43,048 bases of DNA from Deltaproteobacteria bacterium. GTDB lineage: Bacteria; Desulfobacterota; Binatia; DP-6. The notes under the pieces are model-generated. The model had not been told where the DNA came from and made no database searches. It saw only the letters and a program-made list of their open reading frames with translations. The DNA lies in NCBI GenBank assembly GCA_005879795.1, contig VBKJ01000150.1:1-43048 (forward strand), read 5' to 3'. Both the position numbers and the translations under genes were made by a program. Shown one piece after another: positions 26,378-35,762 of the stretch; the first letter of the stretch is position 1, and each line of letters starts with the position of its first letter.

Positions 26378-27478
26378 TCAGGCGGCGAGAGCCGCCCCGA
26401 TCTCCGCGACCACGCCGCTGTCCGTCTCTCTCGCTCGCGCCGCCTCGAGCGCGCGCCGCGCGCGCGCACCGCCCAGGCGGCCGAGGGCCCACGCTGCGTG
26501 CGCGCGCACCAGCGGCTCGGGATCGGCGAGGGCGGCGGCGAGGGGGGGCACGGCGTCGGGGTTCTCGCTGTTTCCGAGCGCCACCGCCGCGTTGCGGAGG
26601 AGCCCGCGCCGCTTCGCGCGCGCGACGGCCGTCCTCCCGAAGCGCGCCCGAAAACCCGCCTCGTCGAGCGCGAGCAGCGAGGGCAGGTGCGGCGCCAGCT
26701 CCTCCCGGCCGGCCGCGTCGCGCGCGTCGCCGTTCCACGGGCACGCCTCCTGGCAGAGGTCGCAGCCGAAGACCCAGTTGTCGAGGCGCGGGCGCAGCTC
26801 GGCCGGGATCGCGCTCCGGTGCTCGATGGTGAGGTAGGAGAGGCAGCGGCGGGGGTCGATCGTGTAGCCGGGGCCGAGGGCGCCGGTCGGGCAGGCGGCG
26901 TGGCAGCGGCTGCAGGTCCCGCAATGGTCGGCGGGCAGCGGTGCCGGTGCGAGCTCGAGGTCCGTGAACAGCTCGGCCAGGAAGAAGTACGAACCGGCAG
27001 CGCGGTCGAGGAGCAGCGTGTGCCTGCCGATCCAGCCGAGGCCGGCGCGCATGGCCCACTCGCGCTCGAGCACCGGGCCGGTGTCGACGTAGCCCTCGAA
27101 GCGCGCGCCGGGGAAGGCCGCCGCGAGGCGCGCGGCGAGCGCGTCCAGGAGCGCGCCCACGCGCGCGTGATAGTCCTGGCCGAGCGCGTAGGCGGCGATC
27201 CGGCCGGTGAGCGTCACGCGCCAGTCGGAGGCCGGCGGGGGCGGCGGGCGGTAGGCGAAGGCGAGCGAGATGACGGCGCGCGCCCACGGCCGCACGGAGC
27301 GCGGGTCGATCCGCTCCGCGGTGCGCCTCGCCAGATAGCCCATCTCGCCGGCGCGTCCCTCCGCGAGCCAGGCCTCGAGGAAGGGGCCCACCGGAAGCGG
27401 GCCGAGCGGCGCCGTGCCGGCGCGGGAGAATCCCAGCGTGCGCGCCGCGGCCGCGATCGTCGCCTCGCGGGAGCGCAT
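26378..27478 (-). CDS. queG: Epoxyqueuosine reductase
   Basis: A 366-residue enzyme that reduces epoxyqueuosine to queuosine in tRNA, using cobalamin and two 4Fe-4S clusters. The B12 domain has YVDTGPVLEREWA (Asp132 matches the catalytic Asp) and GLGWIGRHT; the clusters are CGTCSRCHAAC (C186, C189, C192, C196) and CDLCQEAC (C239, C242, C246) with C212. The C-terminal 70 residues are HEAT-like repeats (AALADPEPLVRAHAAWALGR), as in QueG. The start is ATG 27478; GTG 27496 is also in frame. Other queuosine genes are not in the window. Confidence 0.93.
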   Translation of the reverse strand: MRSREATIAAAARTLGFSRAGTAPLGPLPVGPFLEAWLAEGRAGEMGYLARRTAERIDPRSVRPWARAVISLAFAYRPPPPPASDWRVTLTGRIAAYALGQDYHARVGALLDALAARLAAAFPGARFEGYVDTGPVLEREWAMRAGLGWIGRHTLLLDRAAGSYFFLAELFTDLELAPAPLPADHCGTCSRCHAACPTGALGPGYTIDPRRCLSYLTIEHRSAIPAELRPRLDNWVFGCDLCQEACPWNGDARDAAGREELAPHLPSLLALDEAGFRARFGRTAVARAKRRGLLRNAAVALGNSENPDAVPPLAAALADPEPLVRAHAAWALGRLGGARARRALEAARARETDSGVVAEIGAALAA

Positions 27479-27602
27479 GACGCCCTGGTTTAGCACGCGA
27501 CTGAGGCCGTCAGAAGTCTGGCTCCGGTGTCAGCGGGCCCGCCGGCGGCCGCGCGTCCCGGCAGCGCGCGCCACGCCCTGCAACGATAGCCGCGCGTGGT
27601 AC

Positions 27603-27830
27603 ATGCCTTGCTCCCGTGCACCCTCCGTGCGGCGGGTACGCGGTGCGGGATGCTGTGGTGCCCTGGTGCTGGTGCTGGTGGTGGTGGTGGTGGTGGCGGG
27701 GACGGCCAGGGCGGAGGAGGACGGCCCGCTCGCGCGCGACGCGGCGGAGGGACCGGGCCGGGAGGCCCGGTCTCTCCGCGCGCCGGCCAGCGACACGCTG
27801 CTCGGGGACCCCTTCAACATCATCGGATAG
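27603..27830 (+). CDS. Small exported peptide with a poly-valine signal sequence
   Basis: A 75-residue ORF with basic residues, then a strongly hydrophobic Val/Leu run (ALVLVLVVVVVVAG), a good Sec cleavage site (ARA before EED), and a 41-residue acidic, Arg-containing mature part ending LLGDPFNIIG. The charge, hydrophobic core and AxA site argue for a real gene; the lack of a clear ribosome site argues against. Start may be ATG 27603 or GTG 27627. The GGT/GTG repeat gives long His and Gly runs in the other frames, which I take as shadows. No known family; it precedes the flagellar regulators by 270 bases. Confidence 0.45.
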   Translation: MPCSRAPSVRRVRGAGCCGALVLVLVVVVVVAGTARAEEDGPLARDAAEGPGREARSLRAPASDTLLGDPFNIIG

Positions 27831-28096
27831 CGCCCGGGCGCGCGCCCCCACAGTCACGAATTGCGGCCTGTGGCGGCCCCGCGAGGCAAAGTCCTGACCG
27901 CCCGGCTGCCCAGCTCGCGGCGGGGCGGGTCACCTCTGGTGGCACATCGGTTGCTCCCCTTGGCCCACGCCGGAGGGCCGTGGGTGGCCGGGGAGAGGAG
28001 GCGGACGGACGTGCAAGCGGCGCGAGGCGGCAGGCGGAGGACGCCGCAGGGCAGGGCGATCCTGCGCGCGGAGCCCGTCCACCGAGCGGAGTTCCG
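27831..28096. other. GC-rich gap before flhG
   Basis: No gene or RNA I can support. It opens with a 12-base palindrome (GCGCCCGGGCGC, 27830-27841) just after the stop of the small peptide. A stretch around 27856-27940 has paired GC blocks and was considered as a riboswitch but lacks the conserved core of c-di-GMP classes. Confidence 0.4.
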
Positions 28097-29044
28097 GTGA
28101 GCGGCATCCTCTCAGAGGAGGAGGGCGCCGCGCTCTGCCCGGGTCGCACCTGGCCGCCAGCCGCTGCATCCCGCCGGCGACGCCGCACCGGCCCGCGCGC
28201 TGCCTCTTGGCCGCATGAGGGGGGAAGACCCGCGGCGCGCCTGCGCGTGATCGCAGTGGCGAGCGGGAAGGGCGGCGTGGGGAAGACCAGCGTGACCGCC
28301 AACCTGGCCGTCGCGCTGGCGCGGCAGGGAGAGCGAGTGTGCGTGCTCGACGCGGACCTGGGGCTCGCGAACCTGGACCTGCTCCTCGGGCTCTCGCCCA
28401 GGCTCTCGCTCCTCGACGTGCTGCGCGGCGAGCGCCGCCTGACCGAGGTGATCGTCGACGGGCCGGCGGGCGTGCGCGTCATCCCGGCGGCGAGTGGCTG
28501 CGAGGAGCTGACCGCCCTCGGACCCGCCGAGCGCCTGCGCCTCCTCGACGAGGTCGACGCGCTCGACCAGGCGCTCGACGTGCTCCTGGTGGACGCGGCC
28601 GCGGGCATCTCGTCCAACGTGCTCCATTTCACCGCCGCCGCGGCCGACGCGCTCCTCGTCATCACGCCCGAGCCCACCGCTTTGACCGACGCCTACGCGC
28701 TCATGAAGGTGCTCGCCGCGCGCTACGGGCGGCGCGAGTTCCTGATCGCCGTCAACATGGCGGCGGGCGCGGTCGATGCCGAGGCGGCCTTCGCGCGCCT
28801 GGCGCGTGTGGCCGAGCGCTTCCTCCGCGTCCGCGTCGAGTACCAGGGCTACGTGCCCTATGACGACGCCGTACGGCGCGCGGTGCGCGAGCAGCTCCCG
28901 GTGCTGCTCGCCGCGCCCGGAGCGCCGGCGAGCCAGGCGCTCGTGCAGCTCGCCGCGCGCCTCGCGACACGCCCGCCGTCGGCGCCGACTGGCGGCGTGC
29001 AGTTCTTCTTCCGGCGGCTTCTCGGCGAGGGGAGGCGATCATGA
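28097..29044 (+). CDS. flhG: FlhG (YlxH/MinD-like) flagellar number regulator
   Basis: A 315-residue ParA/MinD-type ATPase. The deviant Walker A is SGKGGVGKTSVTANLAVALA from 56, followed by CVLDADLGLANLDLLLG, which is the FlhG/YlxH version, and a switch DAAAGIS. The C-terminus FFFRRLLGEG fits FlhG. In flagellates FlhG limits flagellar number with FlhF and binds FleQ-type activators. The start is GTG 28097 with GGAG five bases upstream; residues 1-48 form an Arg/Pro-rich extension. No flhF or flhA precedes it, unlike the usual order. It overlaps fliA by ATGA. Confidence 0.9.
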   Translation: MSGILSEEEGAALCPGRTWPPAAASRRRRRTGPRAASWPHEGGRPAARLRVIAVASGKGGVGKTSVTANLAVALARQGERVCVLDADLGLANLDLLLGLSPRLSLLDVLRGERRLTEVIVDGPAGVRVIPAASGCEELTALGPAERLRLLDEVDALDQALDVLLVDAAAGISSNVLHFTAAAADALLVITPEPTALTDAYALMKVLAARYGRREFLIAVNMAAGAVDAEAAFARLARVAERFLRVRVEYQGYVPYDDAVRRAVREQLPVLLAAPGAPASQALVQLAARLATRPPSAPTGGVQFFFRRLLGEGRRS

Positions 29045-29838
29045 TGGGGACGGGACACGGCGCCGCGCGCCGGCGCGCGGGGCGGGCCGCCACGGCCTAC
29101 GCGCCGCTCGCCGGGAACCGGGAGGACGTGCTGCGCCGCCACCTGCCTCTCGTGCGACGCGTGGTACAGCGCCTGGCGGCGCGCAAGCCGCCGCACATCG
29201 AGCTCGACGATCTGGTTTCGTGGGGCATCGTCGGCCTCCTCGATGCCATCGGCAAGTATGATCCGAGGAAGGAGGCGTCGTTCTCCACCTACGCGCAGTT
29301 CCGCATCCGCGGCGCGATCCTGGACCATCTGCGCTCGCTCGACTGGGTGCCGCGCAGCGTGCGGCAGAAGGCGAGCCTGATCGAGAAGACGGCGCACACG
29401 CTCGAGGGCGCGCTCGGCCGGCCGCCGAGGGAGGAGGAGATCGCGCGCGAGCTCGGGCTCTCGCTCGAGACCTACCAGGAGCTGCTCGCCCGCATCGGCG
29501 AGATGAGCCTCTTCAGCCTCGAGGACCTCGGCTTCGGACGCGGCGAGGAGCGCCTGAACCTGGAGCGCCGCTTCGAGGAGGACGAGGAGGATCCGCTCGG
29601 GGCGCTGCTCACGCGGGAGCGCGTCGATCTGGTCGCCGCGGCGATCGCGCGCCTGCCGGAGCGCGAGAAGCTGGTGATCACGCTCTACTACCACGAGGAG
29701 CTCACCATGAAGGAGGTGGGCGCCGTGCTCGGGTTGACGGAGTCGCGCGTCTCGCAGCTCCACTCGCAGGCGATGCTGCGCTTGAAGGTGCCGCTCAGCC
29801 ATCACTTCGGCGACCGGCACGACGAGCAGGAGCGGTGA
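29041..29838 (+). CDS. fliA: RNA polymerase sigma factor FliA (sigma-28)
   Basis: A 265-residue flagellar sigma factor. Region 2: NREDVLRRHLPLVRRVVQRLAA, IELDDLVSWGIVGLLDAI, YDPRKEASFSTYAQFRIRG; region 3: REEEIARELGLSLETYQELL; region 4: LPEREKLVITLYYHEELTMKEVGAVLGLTESRVSQLHSQA, the -35-binding helix. It directs late flagellar and chemotaxis genes. Overlaps flhG by four bases (ATGATG). A matching sigma-28-like promoter lies just downstream before flgM. Confidence 0.94.
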   Translation: MMGTGHGAARRRAGRAATAYAPLAGNREDVLRRHLPLVRRVVQRLAARKPPHIELDDLVSWGIVGLLDAIGKYDPRKEASFSTYAQFRIRGAILDHLRSLDWVPRSVRQKASLIEKTAHTLEGALGRPPREEEIARELGLSLETYQELLARIGEMSLFSLEDLGFGRGEERLNLERRFEEDEEDPLGALLTRERVDLVAAAIARLPEREKLVITLYYHEELTMKEVGAVLGLTESRVSQLHSQAMLRLKVPLSHHFGDRHDEQER

Positions 29839-29877
29839 TGCCGAGCCCGACCGGGGACGGCCTGGTGCCGAGGGAGC

Positions 29878-29905
29878 TCAAGATCCCGAACTGCGCTGCC
29901 GATAC
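29878..29905 (+). promoter_or_regulatory. Sigma-28 (FliA) promoter of flgM
   Basis: TCAAGATC (29878-29885), 12 bases, GCCGATAC (29898-29905). The -10 matches the enteric GCCGATAA at seven of eight positions and the TCAA -35 is the usual deltaproteobacterial variant. It ends 41 bases before the flgM start, so fliA-flgM forms the expected feedback loop. Confidence 0.65.
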
Positions 29906-29946
29906 ACCGTTGGGGAACCGGCAGGCCGCCGTCCGGGGCTTGAGCG

Positions 29947-30171
29947 ATGAAGGTCAATGACCCGAAAGTCCCGCTGCATCCGCCACTTGGCGGCACAAAC
30001 GGGCTCGCCGGGCTGGCGAGCGAGGAGGGCTCCCTCGATCGCCTGCGCGAGGAGAAGGTGACGGGGCTGCGTGCCCTGATGGCCACGGGCACCTACAGCG
30101 CCAACGTCCAGGACGTGGCGCGCCGGTTCCTGCGCGAGCTGCTCGAGGAGCTGCTCGCCGGCCGGGTCTAG
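29947..30171 (+). CDS. flgM: Anti-sigma-28 factor FlgM
   Basis: A 74-residue protein with a flexible Pro/Gly-rich N-half and a helical C-half. LREEKVTGLRALMATGTYSA followed by VQDVARRFLRELLEELL matches the FlgM sigma-binding C-terminal signature (KV..LRALIAAGTY.....VA..LL). It holds FliA inactive until exported through the hook. Position after fliA and under a sigma-28-like promoter support the call. Confidence 0.85.
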   Translation: MKVNDPKVPLHPPLGGTNGLAGLASEEGSLDRLREEKVTGLRALMATGTYSANVQDVARRFLRELLEELLAGRV

Positions 30172-30219
30172 GGCGCGGCGCGCGTCCGGCCGACGATCCG
30201 GCCCGGGATGGGGAGAGCG

Positions 30220-30438
30220 ATGCTGGTCCTGACACGGAAGTTGGGCGAGGTGATCCGGGTCGGCGACGCCGTCACGGTGCACGTCCTCGAGGTGCGGGGC
30301 AACCAGGTGCGGCTCGGCGTGGAAGCGCCCGCCGACGTGCGCATCTACCGCGAAGAGATCTACCGCGCGATCCTTGAGGCGGGCGAGAGCCCGCACCCCA
30401 TTCGCCCGGGCGGCCGCGCCCCCCGGTTACAAAAATAG
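30220..30438 (+). CDS. csrA: Carbon storage regulator CsrA
   Basis: A 72-residue RNA-binding protein. [36 protein letters not shown] and VRIYREEIY are the canonical CsrA sequence, with the RNA-binding R44-type Arg in RLGVEAP. It binds GGA motifs near ribosome sites, often flagellin mRNA. The start is ATG 30220 with GGGGAGAG upstream; ATG 30208 is in frame but not conserved. FliW, the usual antagonist outside enterics, is not present here. Confidence 0.95.
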   Translation: MLVLTRKLGEVIRVGDAVTVHVLEVRGNQVRLGVEAPADVRIYREEIYRAILEAGESPHPIRPGGRAPRLQK

Positions 30439-30572
30439 CTCGCGGCGTACAGCTTTGTCCGGCAGCGCGCTCGCGGCGCGCCGGCGCCGGCCTGCATCGT
30501 GCCCCCGGAACGTCAGACTTACCGCAAGCTTGAGGGCAATTTCCTGACCCTGGTCGGGGCCGACACCGCATC

Positions 30573-30589
30573 GGGCGTGGCGCTTGCTT
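30573..30589 (+). promoter_or_regulatory. Possible sigma-54 promoter
   Basis: GGGC-N7-TTGCTT with the diagnostic GG (30574-30575) and GC (30586-30587) ten bases apart, 44 bases before the activator start. The -24 half is imperfect (GGCGT for GGCAC). Chance matches are common in GC-rich DNA. Confidence 0.3.
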
Positions 30590-30632
30590 CCTCTTCCCCC
30601 GGGCGCGGCCCGAAGCGCGCAGCGGGGGGTCC

Positions 30633-31705
<1,073 letters not shown>

Positions 31706-31721
<16 letters not shown>

Positions 31722-32179
31722 GCAGCCACCAGCGCTCGCTCCGCGGCTCGGCGGCCGCGCGCGCCGCGCTGCGCAAGGCATCGGGTCTGACCGCCCGCGT
31801 CCTCGTGGTCGACCACCTCGGCAGCGCGCGCTCGCCGCTCGCCGGGGTGCTGCGCGGCGCGGGTTACGACGTCGTGCTGGTCGGGAGCGGGCCGGCCGCC
31901 CTCGCCGCGCTCGAGCAGGAGGGCGCGGACGTCCTCCTCACGGATCTCTACATGCCCGAGATGACCGGCTGGGACCTGACGCGGGTCGTGCGGGCGCGCG
32001 GCATCGCCGGCACGCGCGGTCGGCCCCTCTGCGTGGGCCTCTACTCCGCGGTCCTGAGCGGTGTGAGCCGCGCACTGCTCGCGCGCGCCCAGGTCGACTT
32101 CGCGATCACCAAGCCGGGCGACCCCGAGACCATCCTCGAGGCGGTCGAGCGCGCGCTCGCGTGGGCCGAGGTGGCCTAG
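31706..32179 (+). CDS. Stand-alone receiver-domain protein
   Basis: A 157-residue single-domain response regulator with a 30-residue basic N-terminal extension. The phosphoacceptor is D80 (LLTDLYMPEMTG) and the conserved Lys is K136 (AITKPGD). The acidic pocket has only one of the usual two Asp, because the normal DD is VVDH (D36, H37), so metal binding may be weakened. It overlaps the end of the sigma-54 activator by 16 bases and has a GGGAGGA site before ATG 31706, so the two are co-translated. It may serve the activator as a separate receiver (inference). Confidence 0.85.
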
Positions 32180-32185
32180 CGGGCA

Positions 32186-32222
32186 GGGTCCCCCGGGGAT
32201 CAAGGACCCCTCACGCGTTTTT
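32186..32222 (+). terminator. Weak terminator-like hairpin
   Basis: GGGTCC (32186-32191) and GGACCC (32204-32209) form a stem around a loop with CCCCGGGG; TTTTT follows at 32218-32222, eight bases after the stem. The gap to the T-run is longer than usual. Confidence 0.3.
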
Positions 32223-32307
32223 CTCGGCGGGCTCCCCCTTTTTTCTGCGCCGAAAGCGCCCGCGCGGTGAGGAAGAAGCGAGCGAAACGTGCTTCGATCA
32301 CCGCGGG

Positions 32308-32955
32308 ATGGAGCGCATCCGAGTGTTGCTGGTCGACGATCACACGATCGTCCGTCAGGGGCTGCGCTGCATCCTCGCCACCGACGAGGAGATCGAGGTC
32401 GTCGGCGAGGCCGGTGACGGGCGCAGCGCGGTCGATCTCGCCGAGCGGCTGCGGCCCGACGTGGTGGTGATGGACCTGACGCTCCCCGAGCTGAACGGGA
32501 TCGAGGCCACGCGGCGCATCTACAAGCAGGAGAAGGACGCCAAGGTGCTCATCCTCACCATGCACACCGACCGCATGTTCGTCCGCCAGAGCCTGAAGGC
32601 GGGCGCGCGCGGCTACCTGGTGAAGGACGCCGAGGACACCGATCTCGTGAAGGCGGTCAAGGTGATCGGCCGCGGCGGCTCGTTCTTCAACGCCGAGGTC
32701 TCCCGCATGCTGCTCAGCGACTACCTGGGGGAGCGACCGCCGGGGGACGACGACGACCTCACGCGTCTCACGGGGCGGGAGCGCGAGATCCTCCAGCTCA
32801 TCGCCGAGGGGCGCACGAACGCCGAGATCGCCGCCACCCTCTCGCTCAGCCAGAACACGGTCGAGACCCACCGCAAGCAGATCATGAAGAAGCTCGACCT
32901 CCACAAGACGGCCGAGCTGGTCCGCTTCGCGCTGCGCAAGCAAGTGGTGAACTGA
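32308..32955 (+). CDS. NarL/FixJ-type response regulator
   Basis: A 215-residue regulator: receiver (residues 4-118; DDH at 10-12, phosphoacceptor D56, K106) and LuxR-type HTH (about 152-212; LTGREREILQLIAEGRTNAEIA, SLSQNTVETHRKQIMKKL). It would be phosphorylated by a HisKA_3 kinase; the kinase at 6.5 kb is of that class but not linked. The ATG at 32308 begins the receiver; sequence upstream in frame is not conserved. It closes the flagellar/regulatory block. Confidence 0.92.
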   Translation: MERIRVLLVDDHTIVRQGLRCILATDEEIEVVGEAGDGRSAVDLAERLRPDVVVMDLTLPELNGIEATRRIYKQEKDAKVLILTMHTDRMFVRQSLKAGARGYLVKDAEDTDLVKAVKVIGRGGSFFNAEVSRMLLSDYLGERPPGDDDDLTRLTGREREILQLIAEGRTNAEIAATLSLSQNTVETHRKQIMKKLDLHKTAELVRFALRKQVVN

Positions 32956-33236
32956 GCTGCGCGCTCGCCCGGCGCCGCCGTGACCCGGCGCGGCGCGTCA
33001 GTTGGCTCCCCTTCGTCAGGTCAGGTATCTCCCCCCGTTCCCCACACTCGCGTCCCGTCGCAGATCCGGAGCGATGATAGCGCAGACCGCAACGCATCTA
33101 GCTGGCCAGAAGCCCTACCGTAACATTAGTCTTGACGCGGCGACCCGCGCGTGTTGTTGCACAATCATGTGCTTTGCCCGGCTCCGTGCGCCGGGCTTGG
33201 CAGTTGACGAGAACGTTTGCCTCATAGCTGACCGCC
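32956..33236. other. AT-richer gap at the boundary to the glycan cluster
   Basis: About 280 bases without a gene. The part 33060-33235 is visibly richer in A/T than the preceding 30 kb and holds TTGACG at 33132 and 33204, but no well-spaced -10 partner. I cannot identify a tRNA, att site or terminal repeat. Confidence 0.5.
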
Positions 33237-35762
33237 GTGAGTCCGGTACGCATGCCCGCGCTGAGCCCCAGCACCCTCCCCGCACTCGCGGTAGATGCGC
33301 GGCCGTCCGCGCGGGGCAAGTTCATCTTCGTCGGCGATGACAAGCTATATGTCCGCGGCGTGACCTATGGGACGTTCCGGCCCGACGAGGATGGTCACGA
33401 ATATCCCGCCGCGGACGTCGTCGAGCGAGATTTCGCTCACATGGCGGCATGCGGCCTGAACGCGGTCCGCACCTACACGGTACCGCCGCCCTGGCTGCTG
33501 GACTGTGCCTGGAGGCATGGCCTCCGCGTCATGGTGGGTCTGCCCGTGGAACGATACGTCGGCTTCCTGGCCGACAAGAAGGACGGCCTCGATCGGCTGG
33601 TGGCGGTCGTGCGCGCCGGGGTGCGCGCCTGCCGGGGCCATCCCGCGGTCCTCTGCTACGCGATCGGCAACGAGATCCCGGCTGCCATCGTGCGCTGGCA
33701 TGGCCGCCGACGCATGGTCGGCCTCATCGAGCGGCTCTACCGGGCGGCAAAGGCCGAGGATCCCGCCGGGCTCGTCACCTACGTGAACTACCCCTCCAGC
33801 GAGTATCTGCAGCTGCCCTTTCTCGACCTCGTTTGCTTCAATGCGTACCTGGAGTCGCAGGAGCGCTTCGCCGCCTACCTCGCGCGGCTGCAGAACATCG
33901 CGGGCGATCGTCCCCTGATCATGAGTGAGATCGGGCTCGACAGCCTACGGCACGGCGAGAGCACGCAAGCGAGGGTCCTCGAATGGCAGACTCGAACGGC
34001 GTTCGCGTCGGGGTGCGCGGGCGCCTTCGTCTATGCCTGGACCGACGAGTGGTACCGGACGGGCGAGGACGTCGATGACTGGGCCTTCGGTCTGACACAC
34101 CGCGACCGGCGGCCCAAGAAGGCCCTGGCCACCGTCTGCGGGGCGTTCGCCGAGGCGCCGTTCCCGCCGGACCGGCCCTGCCCCCGCGTCAGCGTGGTGG
34201 TCTGCACTTACAACGGGGGGAGGGTGATCCGCGACTGCCTCGAAGGCCTCCGGAGACTGGACTACCCGAACTTCGAAGTCATCGTGGTCAATGACGGATC
34301 GACCGACACCACGGCGGCGGTGCTCAGGGAGTACGATTACCGGGTGATCACCACCGAGAATCGCGGCCTGGGCAGCGCCCGGAATACCGGCATGGAAGCG
34401 GCCACCGGGGAGATCGTCGCCTATATCGACGACGATGCCTATCCCGACCCGCACTGGCTTTCCTACCTTGCCGCCGCGTTCTGCAGCACGACGCATGCAG
34501 CGGTTGGCGGCCCGAACATCGGACCCCCCGGCGACGGGCGGTTCGCCGCGAGCGTTGCCAATGCGCCGGGCAACCCCACTCACGTGCTCGTGTCCGATCA
34601 GGAAGCGGAGCACATTCCAGGGTGCAACATGGCCGTCCGCAAGGCCTGCCTCGAGGCGGTGGGCGGTTTCGATCCTCAATTCCGTGTCGCCGGAGACGAT
34701 GTCGACCTGTGCTGGCGGCTGCGGGAACGCGGCGAGACGTTGGGGTTCAGCCCGGCGGCCATGGTCTGGCACCATCGCCGCAACTCGGTGCGCGCGTTCT
34801 GGAGACAGCAGCTGGGCTACGGCAGGTCCGAGGGGCTCCTGGAGAGAAAGTGGCCGGAGAAGTACAACGTCGCCGGCCACATCAGCTGGTCCGGCCGGGT
34901 CTACGGCAAGGGGCTCGCACACGCGCTGGGCCGGCCGAGCCGCATCTATTACGGCACGTGGGGCAGCGCGCCGTTCCAGCCTCTCTGCGAACCTCCGGCG
35001 GGCGGCCTCCTGTCGCTGGCCCTGATGCCGGAGTGGTACCTGGTGATCATCACCCTCATCGCGATCTCAGCGCTCGGGACCCTGTCGACGCCCCTGCTAT
35101 TCGCCTTGCCGGTGGCGGCCTGCGCAGTCGCCCTTCCTCTCCTCCAGGCCGGCCTGAGCGCGGCCCGGGCTCCGTTCGCGGGCGCGCCCCGATCCAGCGC
35201 TCTGGGGATGTTCAGGCTGCGTGGCCTGACGGCATTCCTCCATCTGCTCCAGCCCTTGGCCCGCCTGCGCGGTCGACTGGCCAGCGGCCTCACGATCTGG
35301 CGGCGGGGCCGTATGTCTGGGCTCGCGTTTCCCCGGCCGCGCACGTTCAGGGTCTGGACCGAACGGTGGCGGGCGCACGAGGAGCGGCTGCGGTCCCTCA
35401 AAGTGGCCCTGTGCGCAAACCGCGCCATCGTTCAGGCCGGGGGCGACTATGACCGCTGGGACCTCGAGATACGGGGTGGGATGTTCGGAGCCACCCGCGT
35501 GCTCATGGCGGTCGAAGAGCACGGCCACGGGAGGCAGCTCCTGCGGCTCCGCACGTGGCCGCGGTGCTCGCCCATGGGAGTCGCGCTGACCCTCGTGTTC
35601 GCCGCCCTTTCCACCACCGCAGCGATCGACCCCTCCTGGCCAGCCTGCGCCATCCTCGGCGTGGCGGCTCTGCTGGCGGCGGTGCGCACCGTGCAGGAGT
35701 GCGCTGCCAGCACGGCCGCGATCCTTCGCACGCTCGGGCCATCAGGCGCCGAAGGCCTCTGA
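33237..35762 (+). CDS. Glycoside-hydrolase/GT2 glycosyltransferase fusion, membrane anchored
   Basis: An 841-residue protein of three parts. Residues about 28-300 look like a GH2/GH5-type TIM barrel: YVRGVTYGTFRPD, CGLNAVRTY, and two candidate catalytic Glu, E146 (AIGNEIP) and E231 (MSEIGLDS). Residues about 318-560 are a GT2 domain: SVVVCTYNGG, VIVVNDGSTD, the DDD motif at 398-400 (YIDDDAYPD), and GGFDPQFRVAGDDVDLCWRLRERG. The C-terminal third (about 590-835) has two paired hydrophobic regions and a basic linker. A retaining beta-glycosidase or transglycosidase linked to a sugar-adding enzyme suggests synthesis plus trimming or branching of a glycan. The start is GTG 33237 or ATG 33252; neither has a clear ribosome site. 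The ABC exporter gene follows with a one-base overlap. Confidence 0.85.
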   Translation: MSPVRMPALSPSTLPALAVDARPSARGKFIFVGDDKLYVRGVTYGTFRPDEDGHEYPAADVVERDFAHMAACGLNAVRTYTVPPPWLLDCAWRHGLRVMVGLPVERYVGFLADKKDGLDRLVAVVRAGVRACRGHPAVLCYAIGNEIPAAIVRWHGRRRMVGLIERLYRAAKAEDPAGLVTYVNYPSSEYLQLPFLDLVCFNAYLESQERFAAYLARLQNIAGDRPLIMSEIGLDSLRHGESTQARVLEWQTRTAFASGCAGAFVYAWTDEWYRTGEDVDDWAFGLTHRDRRPKKALATVCGAFAEAPFPPDRPCPRVSVVVCTYNGGRVIRDCLEGLRRLDYPNFEVIVVNDGSTDTTAAVLREYDYRVITTENRGLGSARNTGMEAATGEIVAYIDDDAYPDPHWLSYLAAAFCSTTHAAVGGPNIGPPGDGRFAASVANAPGNPTHVLVSDQEAEHIPGCNMAVRKACLEAVGGFDPQFRVAGDDVDLCWRLRERGETLGFSPAAMVWHHRRNSVRAFWRQQLGYGRSEGLLERKWPEKYNVAGHISWSGRVYGKGLAHALGRPSRIYYGTWGSAPFQPLCEPPAGGLLSLALMPEWYLVIITLIAISALGTLSTPLLFALPVAACAVALPLLQAGLSAARAPFAGAPRSSALGMFRLRGLTAFLHLLQPLARLRGRLASGLTIWRRGRMSGLAFPRPRTFRVWTERWRAHEERLRSLKVALCANRAIVQAGGDYDRWDLEIRGGMFGATRVLMAVEEHGHGRQLLRLRTWPRCSPMGVALTLVFAALSTTAAIDPSWPACAILGVAALLAAVRTVQECAASTAAILRTLGPSGAEGL

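Noticed and set aside
27510-27857. Minus-strand ORF with a His run (HHHHHHQHQHQ)
   Set aside because: It is the complement of the GTG/GGT repeat in the exported peptide gene; no other support.
27856-27945. Possible c-di-GMP/cGAMP riboswitch upstream of flhG
   Set aside because: Some blocks (GGCAAAGTCC, GGGTCACC) look alike, but the conserved CACGCACAGGGCAAACC core and its pairing are absent.
29838-29960. 40-residue ORF between fliA and flgM
   Set aside because: It overlaps the sigma-28 promoter and the flgM start and has no family features; the promoter explains the region.
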